Shown here: piece by piece, positions 11,931 through 22,247 of the stretch
Layout: each line of letters begins with the position of its first letter
How positions within the stretch are numbered: the stretch's first letter is position 1
Source of the DNA: Plenodomus lindquistii
Taxonomy: Eukaryota; Ascomycota; Dothideomycetes; Pleosporales; Leptosphaeriaceae
DNA: 64,000 nt
NCBI GenBank assembly: GCA_025504975.1
Contig: JANUWI010000013.1
Span: forward strand, 992,001 to 1,056,000
Direction: 5' to 3'
Notes under the pieces: generated by a model
Database searches by the model: none
What the model was told of the DNA's origin: nothing
The model's input: the letters and a program-made list of their open reading frames with translations, nothing else
Position numbers and translations under genes: made by a program

Positions 11931-13361
11931 CTAAAAGCCCGGGGTGAAGAGAGCAGCACCACTTGGCTTAGGTGATGGCCTCCTAAAGTCGTCCTCCTCG
12001 CTGTATCCGTCTTGCTCCGACGTAGCCTGTGGCTCGCTGGTGCCTTCGTACAAGACAACTTCTTCGTCAAACTCTTCGACTATGTTTCCTGCACTGTCCA
12101 TTTCCATGGTCTGCTCGCGTTGGACTTGCTCAATGTTGAGGGGCAAGGTTCCTTCGGGGGAGGGGCGGTCGGACGTAAAGGGGTTCGGGTCTTCCTCGTA
12201 TTGCTCATCATCTTCATCCACAGTGGTTTGCAGGACCCCATCAAGGTCTTGTTCCAAGACGGCCTCGGAAGTAGGTTCTTGCTGATCGACTTCAGCTTCG
12301 ATGTCTGACTCGGATGCTGCAGCGCCATTGACGTCTTCCTCTGCACCAGCGGTCGCACTGGTCAGAGGGACTTCTTCATCCTTGTTCTCCGCGGCCTCGT
12401 TCTCTGCATTGGAAGCCTCACCATCCTCTAGAGGGGTATCAATGGGCTCTACAGCATCAGCAGCGAGAAGATTTTCGTAAAACTCCTCCACGGCCTTAGC
12501 AAACTTGTCTGGAATCTCGAGGGTCGTATAGCCACGGCGCTTGCGGGGCGCGGATATTTTTGCGGGATTCGCTACAGACGCCTTGGTAGGCTTTTCTGCA
12601 ACGACTTTGGATGGCTTGCGACCTGTGGTCTTGTTGGCAGCAACAGTCTTCTTGGGAGTGGGCGCAGGCTTAGGGGCGGTCTTCTTGGGACGTCCACGCT
12701 TGCTCGGCTGGGCAACTGGCGCTTCCTGTGTAACCTTCTTCGTGGAAGGGACACGTGAGCGGAGCTTTGAGCGAACGCGCGGGTCCAGGCGGGGCGTGAC
12801 AGCGGCGGCTTTGCTGGGCTTGGTCTTGCTGGTACGGGGTGAAGTGCGCTTGCCGATGCGAGGCGAGCCAGCAACAGCATTGAGGTCGAGGGCTGCAGCC
12901 TTTGCTGGACGGCCACGCTTGGGTGTTGCGGGAGTCTCGACAAGAGCATCTTCTTTACGAGAAGGACCGCGACTAGTGGTTTTCTTAGGGGCAGCAGCCT
13001 CAGGAACTATGGCTTCGGCGTCGGCTCCGGCGTCTTTCTTGGGTCTTCCACGACCTTTCTTTGGCTCCTGTACCGGCTCCTGCTCTGGTTCTGGGTCTGG
13101 CGCAACAAGCGAGCGACGACCGCGCTTTGCGGGCGCTGTGGTGACTTGAACAGCGACTTCCGCCTCTGCTGCTTTGGAAGGTTTGCCGCGCTTCTTTGGA
13201 GGCTCAACAGCAGCTTCAACAGCCCCCGCTTTGGCAGGTCGACCGCGCTTTGCTGGCGTAGTGTTTGCGACAGGCGCAGGTTCGGATGCCGCCGTTCTCT
13301 TCGGACGTCCACGTCCTGCCAGCGCTTTTGTCGGTGCTTTGGGAAGCATTTTCGATTGCAA
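11931..13361 (-). CDS. AT-hook DNA-binding nuclear protein
   Basis: Single-exon gene of 476 residues; the Met at 13349 is an alternative start. The first 300 residues are rich in Lys, Pro and Ala and hold about seven AT-hook-like cores: GRGRPKRT (about 16), KRGRPAKA (about 39), KRGKPSKA, KRGRRSL, KGRGRPKK (about 103), KRGRPAKA (about 148) and KRGRPKK (about 217). Such hooks bind the minor groove of AT-rich DNA. The C-terminal 180 residues are strongly acidic with many Glu/Asp runs. A short ordered-looking segment (YTTLEIPDKFAKAVEEFYENLL) lies between them. It is likely a chromatin-associated factor; no enzymatic domain is visible. Confidence 0.88.
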   Translation of the reverse strand: MQSKMLPKAPTKALAGRGRPKRTAASEPAPVANTTPAKRGRPAKAGAVEAAVEPPKKRGKPSKAAEAEVAVQVTTAPAKRGRRSLVAPDPEPEQEPVQEPKKGRGRPKKDAGADAEAIVPEAAAPKKTTSRGPSRKEDALVETPATPKRGRPAKAAALDLNAVAGSPRIGKRTSPRTSKTKPSKAAAVTPRLDPRVRSKLRSRVPSTKKVTQEAPVAQPSKRGRPKKTAPKPAPTPKKTVAANKTTGRKPSKVVAEKPTKASVANPAKISAPRKRRGYTTLEIPDKFAKAVEEFYENLLAADAVEPIDTPLEDGEASNAENEAAENKDEEVPLTSATAGAEEDVNGAAASESDIEAEVDQQEPTSEAVLEQDLDGVLQTTVDEDDEQYEEDPNPFTSDRPSPEGTLPLNIEQVQREQTMEMDSAGNIVEEFDEEVVLYEGTSEPQATSEQDGYSEEDDFRRPSPKPSGAALFTPGF

Positions 13362-13960
13362 TTGCTCCTGTCGCGTAGAAAAGCGATTGGTGTATAGGCA
13401 AAAGCTGAGGGTGAAGTGAGACGCGAAGTCGTGGATTGGGAGACTGGGAAAGGCAGGTACGCGTTTCTTGTCTTACCCAAGTTAGCGCAACGCGGTACCG
13501 GTAGCTCGTGCCCGACGGCTTGGCTCTCTTACCCCAGTTGCCCCACAACAATGATCTCCACTTTCGCCTTCACTCAAGTTTCGAGTTGGAGGACACATTC
13601 ACCTTAGATATATTCACTGTGCGTGTAATGGGTTGTGCGAACCTTGGGTTCAGTGTGACACAACAACAGCCGGACAAACTAACCCAAATCCCCAGTAGCA
13701 AATTCTACGTAGGATCACGATCATGTTTGTATAGCTTCCTAGTAACATGGTATATTTCCCTGCTATGTTAAAGACCACGGGACAGGGTTTCGCGACGAGG
13801 TGGAAATAAGAACAAACACTTTTTGATTCATCAGAGGTACCTTCGTTGGATCACTCTGAGCTCACTTGGATCAATAGTCATTTTCCTTAACTAGTAGAAC
13901 CTACGAGTGGAACTCTTCTCTGGCCTTCATCGGCATGCAAGGTACCAGATGACATGGTAT
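13362..13960. other. Intergenic stretch, nothing recognised
   Basis: Upstream region of the AT-hook gene and 3' flank of the GH32 gene. No convincing coding frame or repeat. Confidence 0.5.
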
Positions 13961-15932
13961 CTAGAACAGCTTCATAGCGCCCAGCATATTCCTCTTCATC
14001 GTTGAATTGCCTCCCTCGGTCACATTACCATATACGGTACCATTAGCGTTCGCCTGGTCTAGCCACGCAGCCTTCAGCGCCCACACGCCCACCGACGCCG
14101 AAGCAGTCGAGTTGAGTCCCGCTACTCTCAAGATCATCGTATCCAAAGGTTGCGTGGGGAAGAAGACGCTGGTCGCGCTAAGCTCGCCTCCATTAAGGAA
14201 GATCTCAACAATGCTGCGATCGATGATACCCGACAACCTCCACGCGCCATCAGCCTCGTTGTAGAGACCAGTGGCCGAGAACTTGTCGTTGAAATAAGGG
14301 CTCTGGAACCCATTGGTACGTCCACGATCCAGCCATACGTCTCCAGACGAGAGGAAAGTGCCTCCAGAAACGGCTTCTCCGGAAACAGATGACGAGAAGG
14401 TGAAGTTGAGAGAACCGTCGAGGGAATCAGTGGTTGTGAGTCCTGTGATGTTCGCCTCAAAGTAAAGGGCACCTGACCTGACTGAGGAGTAGTCGACGAG
14501 GACAGTCCCGTTACCCAATGAGCTGTTGGATGCTAACTCAGACTCCACAATTGACATGATGTTGTAGGGATACGATATCAGGCTGGGTCCGAATCTCGTG
14601 AGGTTCTTGATGTAATGGGCACGGGGCACAGTCATAACGCTTCGGAAGCCATCGCCCAGCTCTTCGCCTGCAGTTGGCACGACGTTAGTGTATTGCCAGT
14701 TGCTTGCCCAGTTGATGGTGATCTGATCGTCGATGGATGGGACGCCATAGAAGAATTGTCCAGCGTAGTTGTCCTTTGCGAAATCGGTCAGGCGAACGGT
14801 AGAATCTACAGCCTCAAAATGGGTGCCGTTGAAATTGCCAAGGAAATACTGCGTGATGGAGCCACCGAGGGGAGCACCAGGGTTGATGGAAACAAGCATT
14901 GCGTACATGGACTCTGGTGCTCCTTCTGCGGGGTCTTCAACACGTATTTCGACCATGTTGGGGCATCTAGTCAAAGGCGTTAGCTTTAGGTGATTACTTC
15001 GCTCGGGTATACTTACTCGTATTGTAATCCAGTTATCCCATAGTGAGTAAAATTACTTTCAGCTTTCCATGACTTGAGATCAGGCGAGGTGAAGATACCA
15101 ACTTTGAAGTCAATGGGATAGGCCACAACCATGACCCAGCTTTCGGTTGGCTCATACCACTGATAAATCATTAGCGAGCTGAATCTTTGTATCGATCACC
15201 CTATTAAGAGAGTCTCGTCCACCTCTGACAGTCCTACTTACGATGACTTTAGGATCCCGGAATTGCGTGGGATTAGTTCCACCAGGGACGATTACAGGAT
15301 TACCCTCGTACTTGATGAAGGACATTCCGTTATCGTATGAATATGCAATGTGTTGGGTTTGGTTCTCGGGCACATTGATAGTGTAGATAGCCACTACACC
15401 ATTGGTTTGGTTGGGAAAGAACCCAGATGTGTTGTTAACATCAACAACTGCTGATCCGGAGAAGACGCCTTCTGTGGGTCCACCGGGGAAGATAGCAATG
15501 GGCTGATTGATCCAGGTGTAGAGGTCATCGCTTGTGGCGTGACCCCAGTGCTGGTTGCCTGCCACATTGGCGGTGGGATTGTCTAGAAGCTGTTAGTCTC
15601 GGGTCTTCTTGCACATAGATACAAAGCCACTGACATTGATAATACAGATGATAGGTGCCATTCGCGTCGACGAACATGCCATTAGGATCATTGAGAAAGG
15701 CCGTAGGGGGACTGAAATGAACCTGAGGTCTCAGCGCTTGATCATAGTTGCCTGGCAGTGGCGTGCCAGTCGGTACGTTGCTCTGAGAGTAAGTTGTAGT
15801 ACCAGACAAGGCACTAGTAGTAGAACTAGACGGAGCAGGAGCAGCGCTTGGTGTGCTATTCGAAGAGCTCTGAGCTGCTCCAAGGCTGAGCAGACCAGCT
15901 ACAGCCACGAGCTGTGAAACATATGAAGGCAT
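13961..15932 (-). CDS. Secreted GH32 beta-fructofuranosidase (invertase/inulinase type)
   Basis: Four exons on the minus strand, 15635-15932, 15242-15582, 15017-15159 and 13961-14966, join in frame to 595 residues. The start at 15932 puts a clean signal peptide (MPSYVSQLVAVAGLLSLGAAQ) at the N-terminus; an ATG seven codons upstream is possible. A Ser/Thr-rich linker precedes the five-bladed propeller. The GH32 catalytic triad is complete: nucleophile Asp82 in NDPNG, stabiliser Asp209 in FRDPK and acid/base Glu261 in YECPN, whose codon is split by the third intron. A C-terminal beta-sandwich with many N-glycosylation sites follows. It should hydrolyse sucrose or fructans outside the cell; which of these cannot be decided. 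It lies next to another minus-strand secreted carbohydrate enzyme. Confidence 0.95.
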
Positions 15933-16601
15933 GTTGAAGATCAACGCAGACAAGTCCTCCTTACAACACTAATCGTCAGGGCAGGAGCAGCAGCCTTATG
16001 TATCGTGGTATACACAGCACCCGGATACCGGAATACCTGATCGGTCCGGAAAGACTAATTAATCATCGATGTGCTCACTCCACAGTGATGACACCCCACA
16101 CTTGCCCCATACTTACTCAGGAACGTTCCACTTAGATCAGAGTTTGAAGGCTAGAATAGGTATCAGCCGCTCACGCACACGAATGGAGAAGTGAGAAGCT
16201 ACCACGAGATCGAAATGCACTGTGCGATTCCAATGCCAATGCGACCTGCAGCCGGTTTAGTGACAATTTCTCGCAAAGAGGTTGACGTTAGGCAGCTAGG
16301 TGCATAATCGTAGTATAAAAGATGCCCCTACGAAGAACGTTGGACAGGATGCGCGCTCAATGATGTCGGTGGTCTGCTTGCCGCGAATCGTAATCCTCCC
16401 GAGACTCGTTCCGTCTACTCCACCTGCTAGCGGGAAGGACGCTGATTCGCACAACGCCTGGAACTAGAGGTTTGCGGTACTCGGAAATGACAACGTTTGC
16501 GGAGATAGAAGATGAAAGAATATCCCGCAAAAAACAATTTTGTAAGGCTGCTCTTGGCGGTTTAGTGGTCGCTACCGTGGACCAGATCGGCTGCTGAGAA
16601 A
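15933..16601. other. Intergenic stretch between two minus-strand secreted-enzyme genes
   Basis: This is the promoter side of the GH32 gene. No clear TATA box or coding frame; nothing else recognised. Confidence 0.45.
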
Positions 16602-17930
16602 CTAGGGTAGAGAGTCATTCACATCGAGCCCGAAATCCCAAACCTGAACCTTTCGCGTTCCGAATGGACCACCCTGCCTAACAAAGACACTCAAGACTCC
16701 ATACTTGTCCAACCTCTCTTCGTCGACTAGCGGCTCCCCGGCCATGTTAGGAATGACAGCGAGCTTAGTCCAACTCGAGTAACCTCCGGATGCTGTGGAA
16801 CCCCATATTTGCACTGTAGCTGCTGGTGCGTCGGGTAGAATTGCGATGAGATTGTCACCTGTCGCTGCGACTTTTCCCCGGTACGCGAGGTAGGGCGGCG
16901 TTGACAGACCTGGTAGATTCATGGCAGTCTTGGAGAATACACCTTCGGGGGTGCGTAGGTAATGATAGAAGCGTGCGGTTCCTGTGCTATTGTCTCGCAT
17001 TAACGCGTGAAAGCGACCCTTTTGATCCGCACACTGCGCTTCCTGGTTGATAATTTGACTGTTTTGTGGGATCGAGTAGACTTTGATTCCTGTTGTGGAT
17101 GGCGTGATCGGCTTTGCTACAGCTCGTCCATTAGACTGCCTCCAGGTGGCTCCGTCGTCCTCGGAGTATGCAAAGTAAAAGTCGTGATTAGTCTTAGCGT
17201 CCGGTGTTTCGCGGACAGTCCATGAAGCAAAAAGCTTGCCGCCCTGGTTAGAGATTCCGTTGATGTATGCATTGTTGTCTTGTCCCTGGAGATATTTGCC
17301 TGTATTGCTCCATTGCCCAGTGGCGGAGGAGTAGCGATGGATGTAGGAATCACCAGCTCCTGATTGTCCGATGCGGAATTCCATAAGCAAATCACCATTG
17401 TCCAGTCGTTCGAAGCGTGGGTATGTCAGCGGCGTCCAGGGACCTGTCGAGCCAGGGAGACTGTGTACGACCGACCCTCCAAAGGTGCTCGAGGACCAAG
17501 TCGTAGGGATGTTCTTTGCGATGCCAGCACTGCTGACACGGTAATTGAGGGGAACGTCGTGATGATCAAAACTCAGATGAATCTTGCCGTCACCACTGAT
17601 ACCCATGCTGATGGTGTTGTGTTCGTCCAGTGTTTGTTGTACATAGTCCGTGAAGGCGAAGTATTGCCAGTTACCTAGGGTTGGGGAGATTTGGCGACGG
17701 CCCAGATTGACATGGTGTTTTCCATAGCCGGTTGCTGTCTTGTAGAACGCTACATATTGGTAGTTGCCGAATGTGGTCAGGGCGTGCTGCTGGAAAGCAA
17801 GACCATTCAGCCGAACGCTACCCTCGACATCGTTCGTAATGTTATAAGTGTTTGTTGATTTTATTGATAGCGCCAACGAAGATGAGGAGAATAGCGCGAG
17901 GCAGGCGATAATTCTTGTGAAGAACCGCAT
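16602..17930 (-). CDS. Secreted BNR_4-family beta-propeller protein, PL42-like (candidate rhamnose-glucuronate lyase)
   Basis: Single exon, 442 residues from the ATG at 17930. An in-frame ATG at 18026 exists but lies upstream of the TATA box at 17968-17975, and only the 17930 start gives a signal peptide (MRFFTRIIACLALFSSSSLALS). The body has repeated beta-propeller blades with the BNR_4 hallmarks KHHVNLGRR, GKIHLSFDHHDVPLNYR and FAYSEDDGATWRQS (an Asp-box-like motif). Fungal proteins of this kind include PL42 L-rhamnose-alpha-1,4-D-glucuronate lyases, which act on arabinogalactan or gum side chains. That specific activity is an inference from overall resemblance. Family assignment is fairly firm, substrate is not. 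Confidence 0.8.
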   Translation of the reverse strand: MRFFTRIIACLALFSSSSLALSIKSTNTYNITNDVEGSVRLNGLAFQQHALTTFGNYQYVAFYKTATGYGKHHVNLGRRQISPTLGNWQYFAFTDYVQQTLDEHNTISMGISGDGKIHLSFDHHDVPLNYRVSSAGIAKNIPTTWSSSTFGGSVVHSLPGSTGPWTPLTYPRFERLDNGDLLMEFRIGQSGAGDSYIHRYSSATGQWSNTGKYLQGQDNNAYINGISNQGGKLFASWTVRETPDAKTNHDFYFAYSEDDGATWRQSNGRAVAKPITPSTTGIKVYSIPQNSQIINQEAQCADQKGRFHALMRDNSTGTARFYHYLRTPEGVFSKTAMNLPGLSTPPYLAYRGKVAATGDNLIAILPDAPAATVQIWGSTASGGYSSWTKLAVIPNMAGEPLVDEERLDKYGVLSVFVRQGGPFGTRKVQVWDFGLDVNDSLP

Positions 17931-17967
17931 GGTCGAATGCTGCTCATCTGGTGGGACCTGTCTGCTC

Positions 17968-17975
17968 ATTTTATA
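17968..17975 (-). promoter_or_regulatory. TATA box of the BNR_4 gene
   Basis: TATAAAAT on the minus strand lies about 40 nt upstream of the ATG at 17930. It argues against the longer reading frame starting at 18026. Confidence 0.5.
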
Positions 17976-19069
17976 CCGGGTTTGAGAGCTTCTGATCAAT
18001 TGGCCGGTAAAAGTCTTCGGCAACATTTAGTCCAGAACCCCTCATGACGAGTTCCAGTCCCTGGATACTACGTCGTGACCTCAATCCGGGGCATGTCTAC
18101 CGAACCTGGGGACTCCACATTCGGTAGTGCGTCCGCAAACCTATGAGCTGCAGCGGGATCTCGGGCTATTGCCTTTGCGATACAAAGAAGAAGCAAAAAG
18201 TTCTCTCGCTGGCGAGTGGGAACCAATCTCGAAGAAGGATGTATACGAAAGCGAACCATTGAGAATATGAAGAGAAGTATTCTGTGTTAGTGACTACCTT
18301 CACTAGCGGTCAAAGATGTAACGTGATTACACATGCTTGCGCACTATGCTAGAGCGTCGCTTCACACTTAGCAAATTGTATCAAGGCATATATGATGTCG
18401 TTGCAACTGTCTCCGTCGACAGTATGTGGCGTGCTACAAGTGGTGTCATGTCTGAAGAGGTGGTTGCCTGCACCGCGGCGCCACTTCCGCCCCGCCCCGC
18501 CCCGCCACTTCTGATTACAGGCGAAACCTCCACCACACCTCACCTGACACTCTGTTTGTGAGCATCAATATGTCGATCGTACTAGAATTCAACCAGTGCC
18601 TAACCCGAAGACGATTCGCCGAGATTATATTGCATAGCTTCGTACCTGGATCCCGATCAAATCAGTCAGGAATCTGGACCGCCAACCGATCGCTACATAT
18701 CATCACGCTTTTACTATCCGGTCATCATTGATGTAGAGTCGCTTCCTTCTCTAGGAACAGGAAATCTGAAGCCAGTCTATCGGTACGCCAGGGGTCCACT
18801 GAGCATCCAGAGCAAGATCTGCTCAAAGTGCTGATCCTGGCCGAGCCTCACCCATCATCCATGACAAACACCAACCTCCTACCAGCCCACGGCCAATTCA
18901 ATTTCGCAAGGGCATGTCAGCTCGAGCGCAAACAACTGACTCCAGTATTCCCAAAACAGGCAGGAGCAATGTCCGCCAAGCGCAGGGCTCTTGGCTCAGC
19001 CTCAACCGGCATGAAGCGCCTTGACTGACGTACCGTTATCGCTCCAAAGATGGGGTACAATTCAGACTG
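17976..19069. other. Divergent intergenic region
   Basis: Promoter region between the BNR_4 gene (minus) and the carboxypeptidase gene (plus). A 63-codon minus-strand frame (18068-18259) has no recognisable feature. A short GC-rich CCCCG-type tandem run lies at about 18487-18506. Confidence 0.45.
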
Positions 19070-19076
19070 TATAAAG
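19070..19076 (+). promoter_or_regulatory. TATA box of the carboxypeptidase gene
   Basis: TATAAAG lies about 75-81 nt upstream of the preferred ATG at 19151, and downstream ATGs at 19100 and 19142 also follow it. Confidence 0.5.
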
Positions 19077-19150
19077 CCGTTGACACATCCTCCGCATCTA
19101 TGGTCAGAGACCCTTTAGCCTCCCCAAGCCAGCCAGTTTGCATGATCAGG

Positions 19151-20796
19151 ATGGTCAATTTGTGGAGGACCACTGTGGTCTTCGCAGCGACTGTGTCAGC
19201 GCAGTCTCAATATGGCGAGAACCACGTTCGAGTCAATTTTGATTCGCAACTTGTGGAAAATGGGGCGTTTCCAGCACCGAATGTCACGCTGTACAGTCCT
19301 GCGTTCGCGCCAAATGCTACATTTGCGCCTGGGTGGGCAAATGGGACAGAAGGTGCTACATCGCCATTCCAGCTCAGTAAGTCCTCCAAGTCATTCCAAT
19401 TGGAGATTGAGGAGCGACTGACCTATACCCAGATGCCTTTTTGAGCAGTATAGCAGAGAAGAATCCAGCATGGGCAAAATACGATATCGCACGGTTCCTC
19501 AGCGAGGAAGGAGAAACGTTCCCATACGTCTACTTGTCCACCGCAGGAAACAGCAGCTCAGAGAAACTTCGAGTCTGGATCCAAGGCTCAGTCCACGGCA
19601 ACGAGCCAGCCGGTGACGAAGCAACTCTCGCCTTACTTGGTGCCATGGACCAAGACCCAGAGTGGGCGGCTGCATTCTTAGAGAAGATGGACATCCTCGT
19701 TCTACCACGATACAATCCTGATGGAAACGCATATTTCCAACGCACCCTAGCCAGTAACTTTGACCCAAACCGCGACCACACAAAACTTTTCCGTCAACAA
19801 ACCCGCGACATCAAAACATGGTTCTCCTCCTTTGCGCCCCACATTGCAATCGACATGCACGAGTACGGTGCTGCAACGAGATATTCGACAAACTACAGCA
19901 ACGCCGCAGACGGCATGTTTAGCGCCGCGAAGAACCTGAACATCCATCCGGCGATCCGTAAACTGAGCGAGACAGTCTTTGCCCCCGCCATCCAGCAATC
20001 ACTAGAGAGCCAGGGCCTTCGAGGCGAACCATACGTCACTGCATCGCGCACAAGCGGAACCCCCAGACTCGACGAAGCAGGTACCGACGCAAAGATTGGC
20101 CGCAACGCCATGGGTCTTACCCAATGTGTTACCTTTCTCTTTGAAACGCGCGGCATCGGAATCGCAAGCCAGTCCTTCAAGCGGCGTACTTTTGCCGGTC
20201 TCCGCATGATTTTAGGTGTCCTCAACACTGCGCGCGACAACGCAGATAGCATCTATACCACCATCTCAGCCGCGATTGCAGAATTCGAGGACAGCAAACA
20301 GGACATTGTAATCACAGACGACACCACGTATGCGAACCGCACATACACCATGGTGGACCGGCGCGACGGATCGATAATCCAACTCCCCGTCGAATTCGCC
20401 AGCACCACACCCGCAAGTGCTAATCTCACGCGCTCCCGCCCAGAGGCGTACATTATCCCGCGCGCATGGGCTGATCTCGCTGAACGCTTGCGCGTCAGCG
20501 GACTAGACGTCGAAACTCTAGATGATGGCTTTCAAGGCGTCGTACAAGCCTACAACATTACTTCGTCCCGTCTAGCAACTTCGTACTACGAAGGCACTAT
20601 CCTGAATACCGTGACCATTGAGACGTTGACCCAGACTGTTAACTTGCCGAAAGGCAGTTTCAGGGTGAGTAGTCAGCAGAAGAATGCAGGGTTGGCGTTT
20701 GTAGCGCTCGAACCGGAGAATATTGATTCATATGTTAGTTTTGGGATTGTGCCGATGGAGGTTGCGGATGTGTATCCTGTGTTTAGGGTGGTGTAG
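19151..20796 (+). CDS. Secreted M14 zinc carboxypeptidase
   Basis: Two exons, 19151-19376 and 19433-20796 (56-nt intron, GTAAGT...CCCAG, branch CTGAC), give 529 residues. The start at 19151 gives a short signal peptide (MVNLWRTTVVFAATVSA); 19142 and 19100 are alternatives. The M14 metal site is visible: His and Glu in GSVHGNEPAGDE (about residue 129) and the third ligand His in DMHEY (about 216). The catalytic Glu lies in FLFETRG (about 314). It should remove C-terminal residues from peptides outside the cell. The C-terminal 150 residues form an extra domain, with N-glycosylation sites, that is longer than the peptidase core needs. Confidence 0.92.
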
Positions 20797-21210
20797 TAGA
20801 ACATGCTTGGTAGAAGGGAAGTAAGACAAGTATGTAGACAAGAATTCGATTCATTATTGTAATGGGTTACACTACAATCATGTTGCTTTTGACCTACAAA
20901 TGGTAGAGCGATCTTGCGGCCTACTCACGAACTGGAAATGTTCATAGGAATATGACAGTAGAAAGCGCCTGTTGAAGGCCGGCGCTGTTGAGAGGCCCAT
21001 GCGTCTAAAAACCAATACGTTACAAAGCAACCACCTAGTGAGAGTGATGAACTCATCATGCGAACCCCCTGACGCCGTTTTGATGAGGAAGCCTAAGTGA
21101 TGGAAATGGTATACAATGAAGCAAGCAACGAAGTGACATGTAGTAAGACGATAATACTTGAAGCCATACCATATGCTTAGTATGAGTACCATGCGTGAGG
21201 AATTGACAAT
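20797..21210. other. Convergent intergenic region
   Basis: This holds the 3' ends of the carboxypeptidase (plus) and GTP cyclohydrolase (minus) genes. Short minus-strand frames here are the trailing sequence of the latter and have no features. Confidence 0.5.
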
Positions 21211-22247
21211 CTATTTCCTGTTGATGAGGCTCAAGAACTCCTCCCTCGTCTTGGCGGTGGATCGCATGCGACCGAGCATGCAGCTGGTGGTGGTTGTGGC
21301 ACCCGTCTTTTGCACGCCACGCATGACCATGCAGAAGTGGCTGGACTCGACTACGACGGCGACGCCTTGGGGTTGTAGCATTTCGGAGAGGGCGAGGGCG
21401 ACTTGCTTGGTTAGACGTTCCTGGACCTGGAGGCGGCGGGCAAACATCTCGGCGATGCGGGCGAGCTTGGAGAGGCCGATGACTCTGCGGTTGGGGATGT
21501 AGCCAATGTGCATCTGCATGTGTGAATCAGCGGAGGCAGTTGTACATGCAAACGAGGAGGTCGAGGCCATACCTTGCCCGTGAAGGGGACGAGGTGGTGC
21601 TCGCAGAGGGAGAAGATTTCAATGTCCTTGACAATGACGAGCTCGTCGTGGTCCTCGTGGAAGACGGCGCCGTTGACAATGTCGCGCAGGTTCTCTTCGT
21701 AGCCCTTTGTGAAGAAGAGCATGGCCTTTGCATAGCGCTCGGGCGTGTCGCGCAGGCCCTCGCGGTCAGGGTCCTCGCCCAGGCACTCGAGCATGGTGCG
21801 CACAGCGCCCGCCAGCTTCTTCAGGTTCTCGGCCTTTTCCTCTTCCGTCGCGTCTTTGCGGCCACGGGTGCCTTTGCTGGGCCAGCTAAGGCCATCAAAG
21901 TCGAGGGTGGGATGTTGTGTGTAGGGGCTGTGTGCGCGGCTGGTGGCCAGAGGCGTGTGTGCGACGGCGCCCTCATTGTAGCCCTCGACGTCTAATTCGC
22001 CGTTGGCGAGGTCGTGGTGCTCGCCGCTGCCGCTGCCGCTGCCGCTGCCGCTGGTGGTCTTGGTTGCCGATGCCTTTGCGGCTGCGGAAAAGTAGCCGTT
22101 GGGTCCGTCAAAGTTGACAATCTGACGGCCGCGGTTCGACGTCTCAATGGCGTTGAAGAGGTTCTCGCGTTCCTTTTGGTCGCGCACTGCTTGCGACACG
22201 CGCAGGGGCGATCGGCCGTTGACCATGTGTGTGGGGAGGGCCGACAT
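21211..22247 (-). CDS. GTP cyclohydrolase I
   Basis: Catalyses GTP to 7,8-dihydroneopterin triphosphate, the first step of folate and tetrahydrobiopterin synthesis, in the cytosol. Two exons on the minus strand, 21573-22247 and 21211-21513, give 325 residues across a 59-nt intron. The C-terminal 190 residues match the FolE core: DPDREGLRDTPERYAKA, the zinc/catalytic CEHHLVPFTGK, HIGYIPN directly after the intron, and SSHFCMVMRGVQK with the second zinc Cys. The N-terminal 130 residues are a fungal-type low-complexity extension containing a Gly-Ser repeat. It is convergent with the carboxypeptidase and divergent from the Ctk1-like kinase. Confidence 0.96.
22024..22053. repeat. Hexanucleotide microsatellite inside the GTP cyclohydrolase gene
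   Basis: Five perfect copies of CCGCTG (plus strand) encode the Gly-Ser repeat in the N-terminal extension. It is in frame, so copy-number change would alter only linker length. Confidence 0.8.

Noticed and set aside
12541..13149. 202-codon plus-strand frame opposite the AT-hook gene
   Set aside because: It is the complement of the Lys/Pro/Ala-rich AT-hook coding sequence and has no features of its own.
17931..18026. N-terminal extension of the BNR_4 protein from the ATG at 18026
   Set aside because: It lies across the TATA box and would bury the signal peptide inside the chain.
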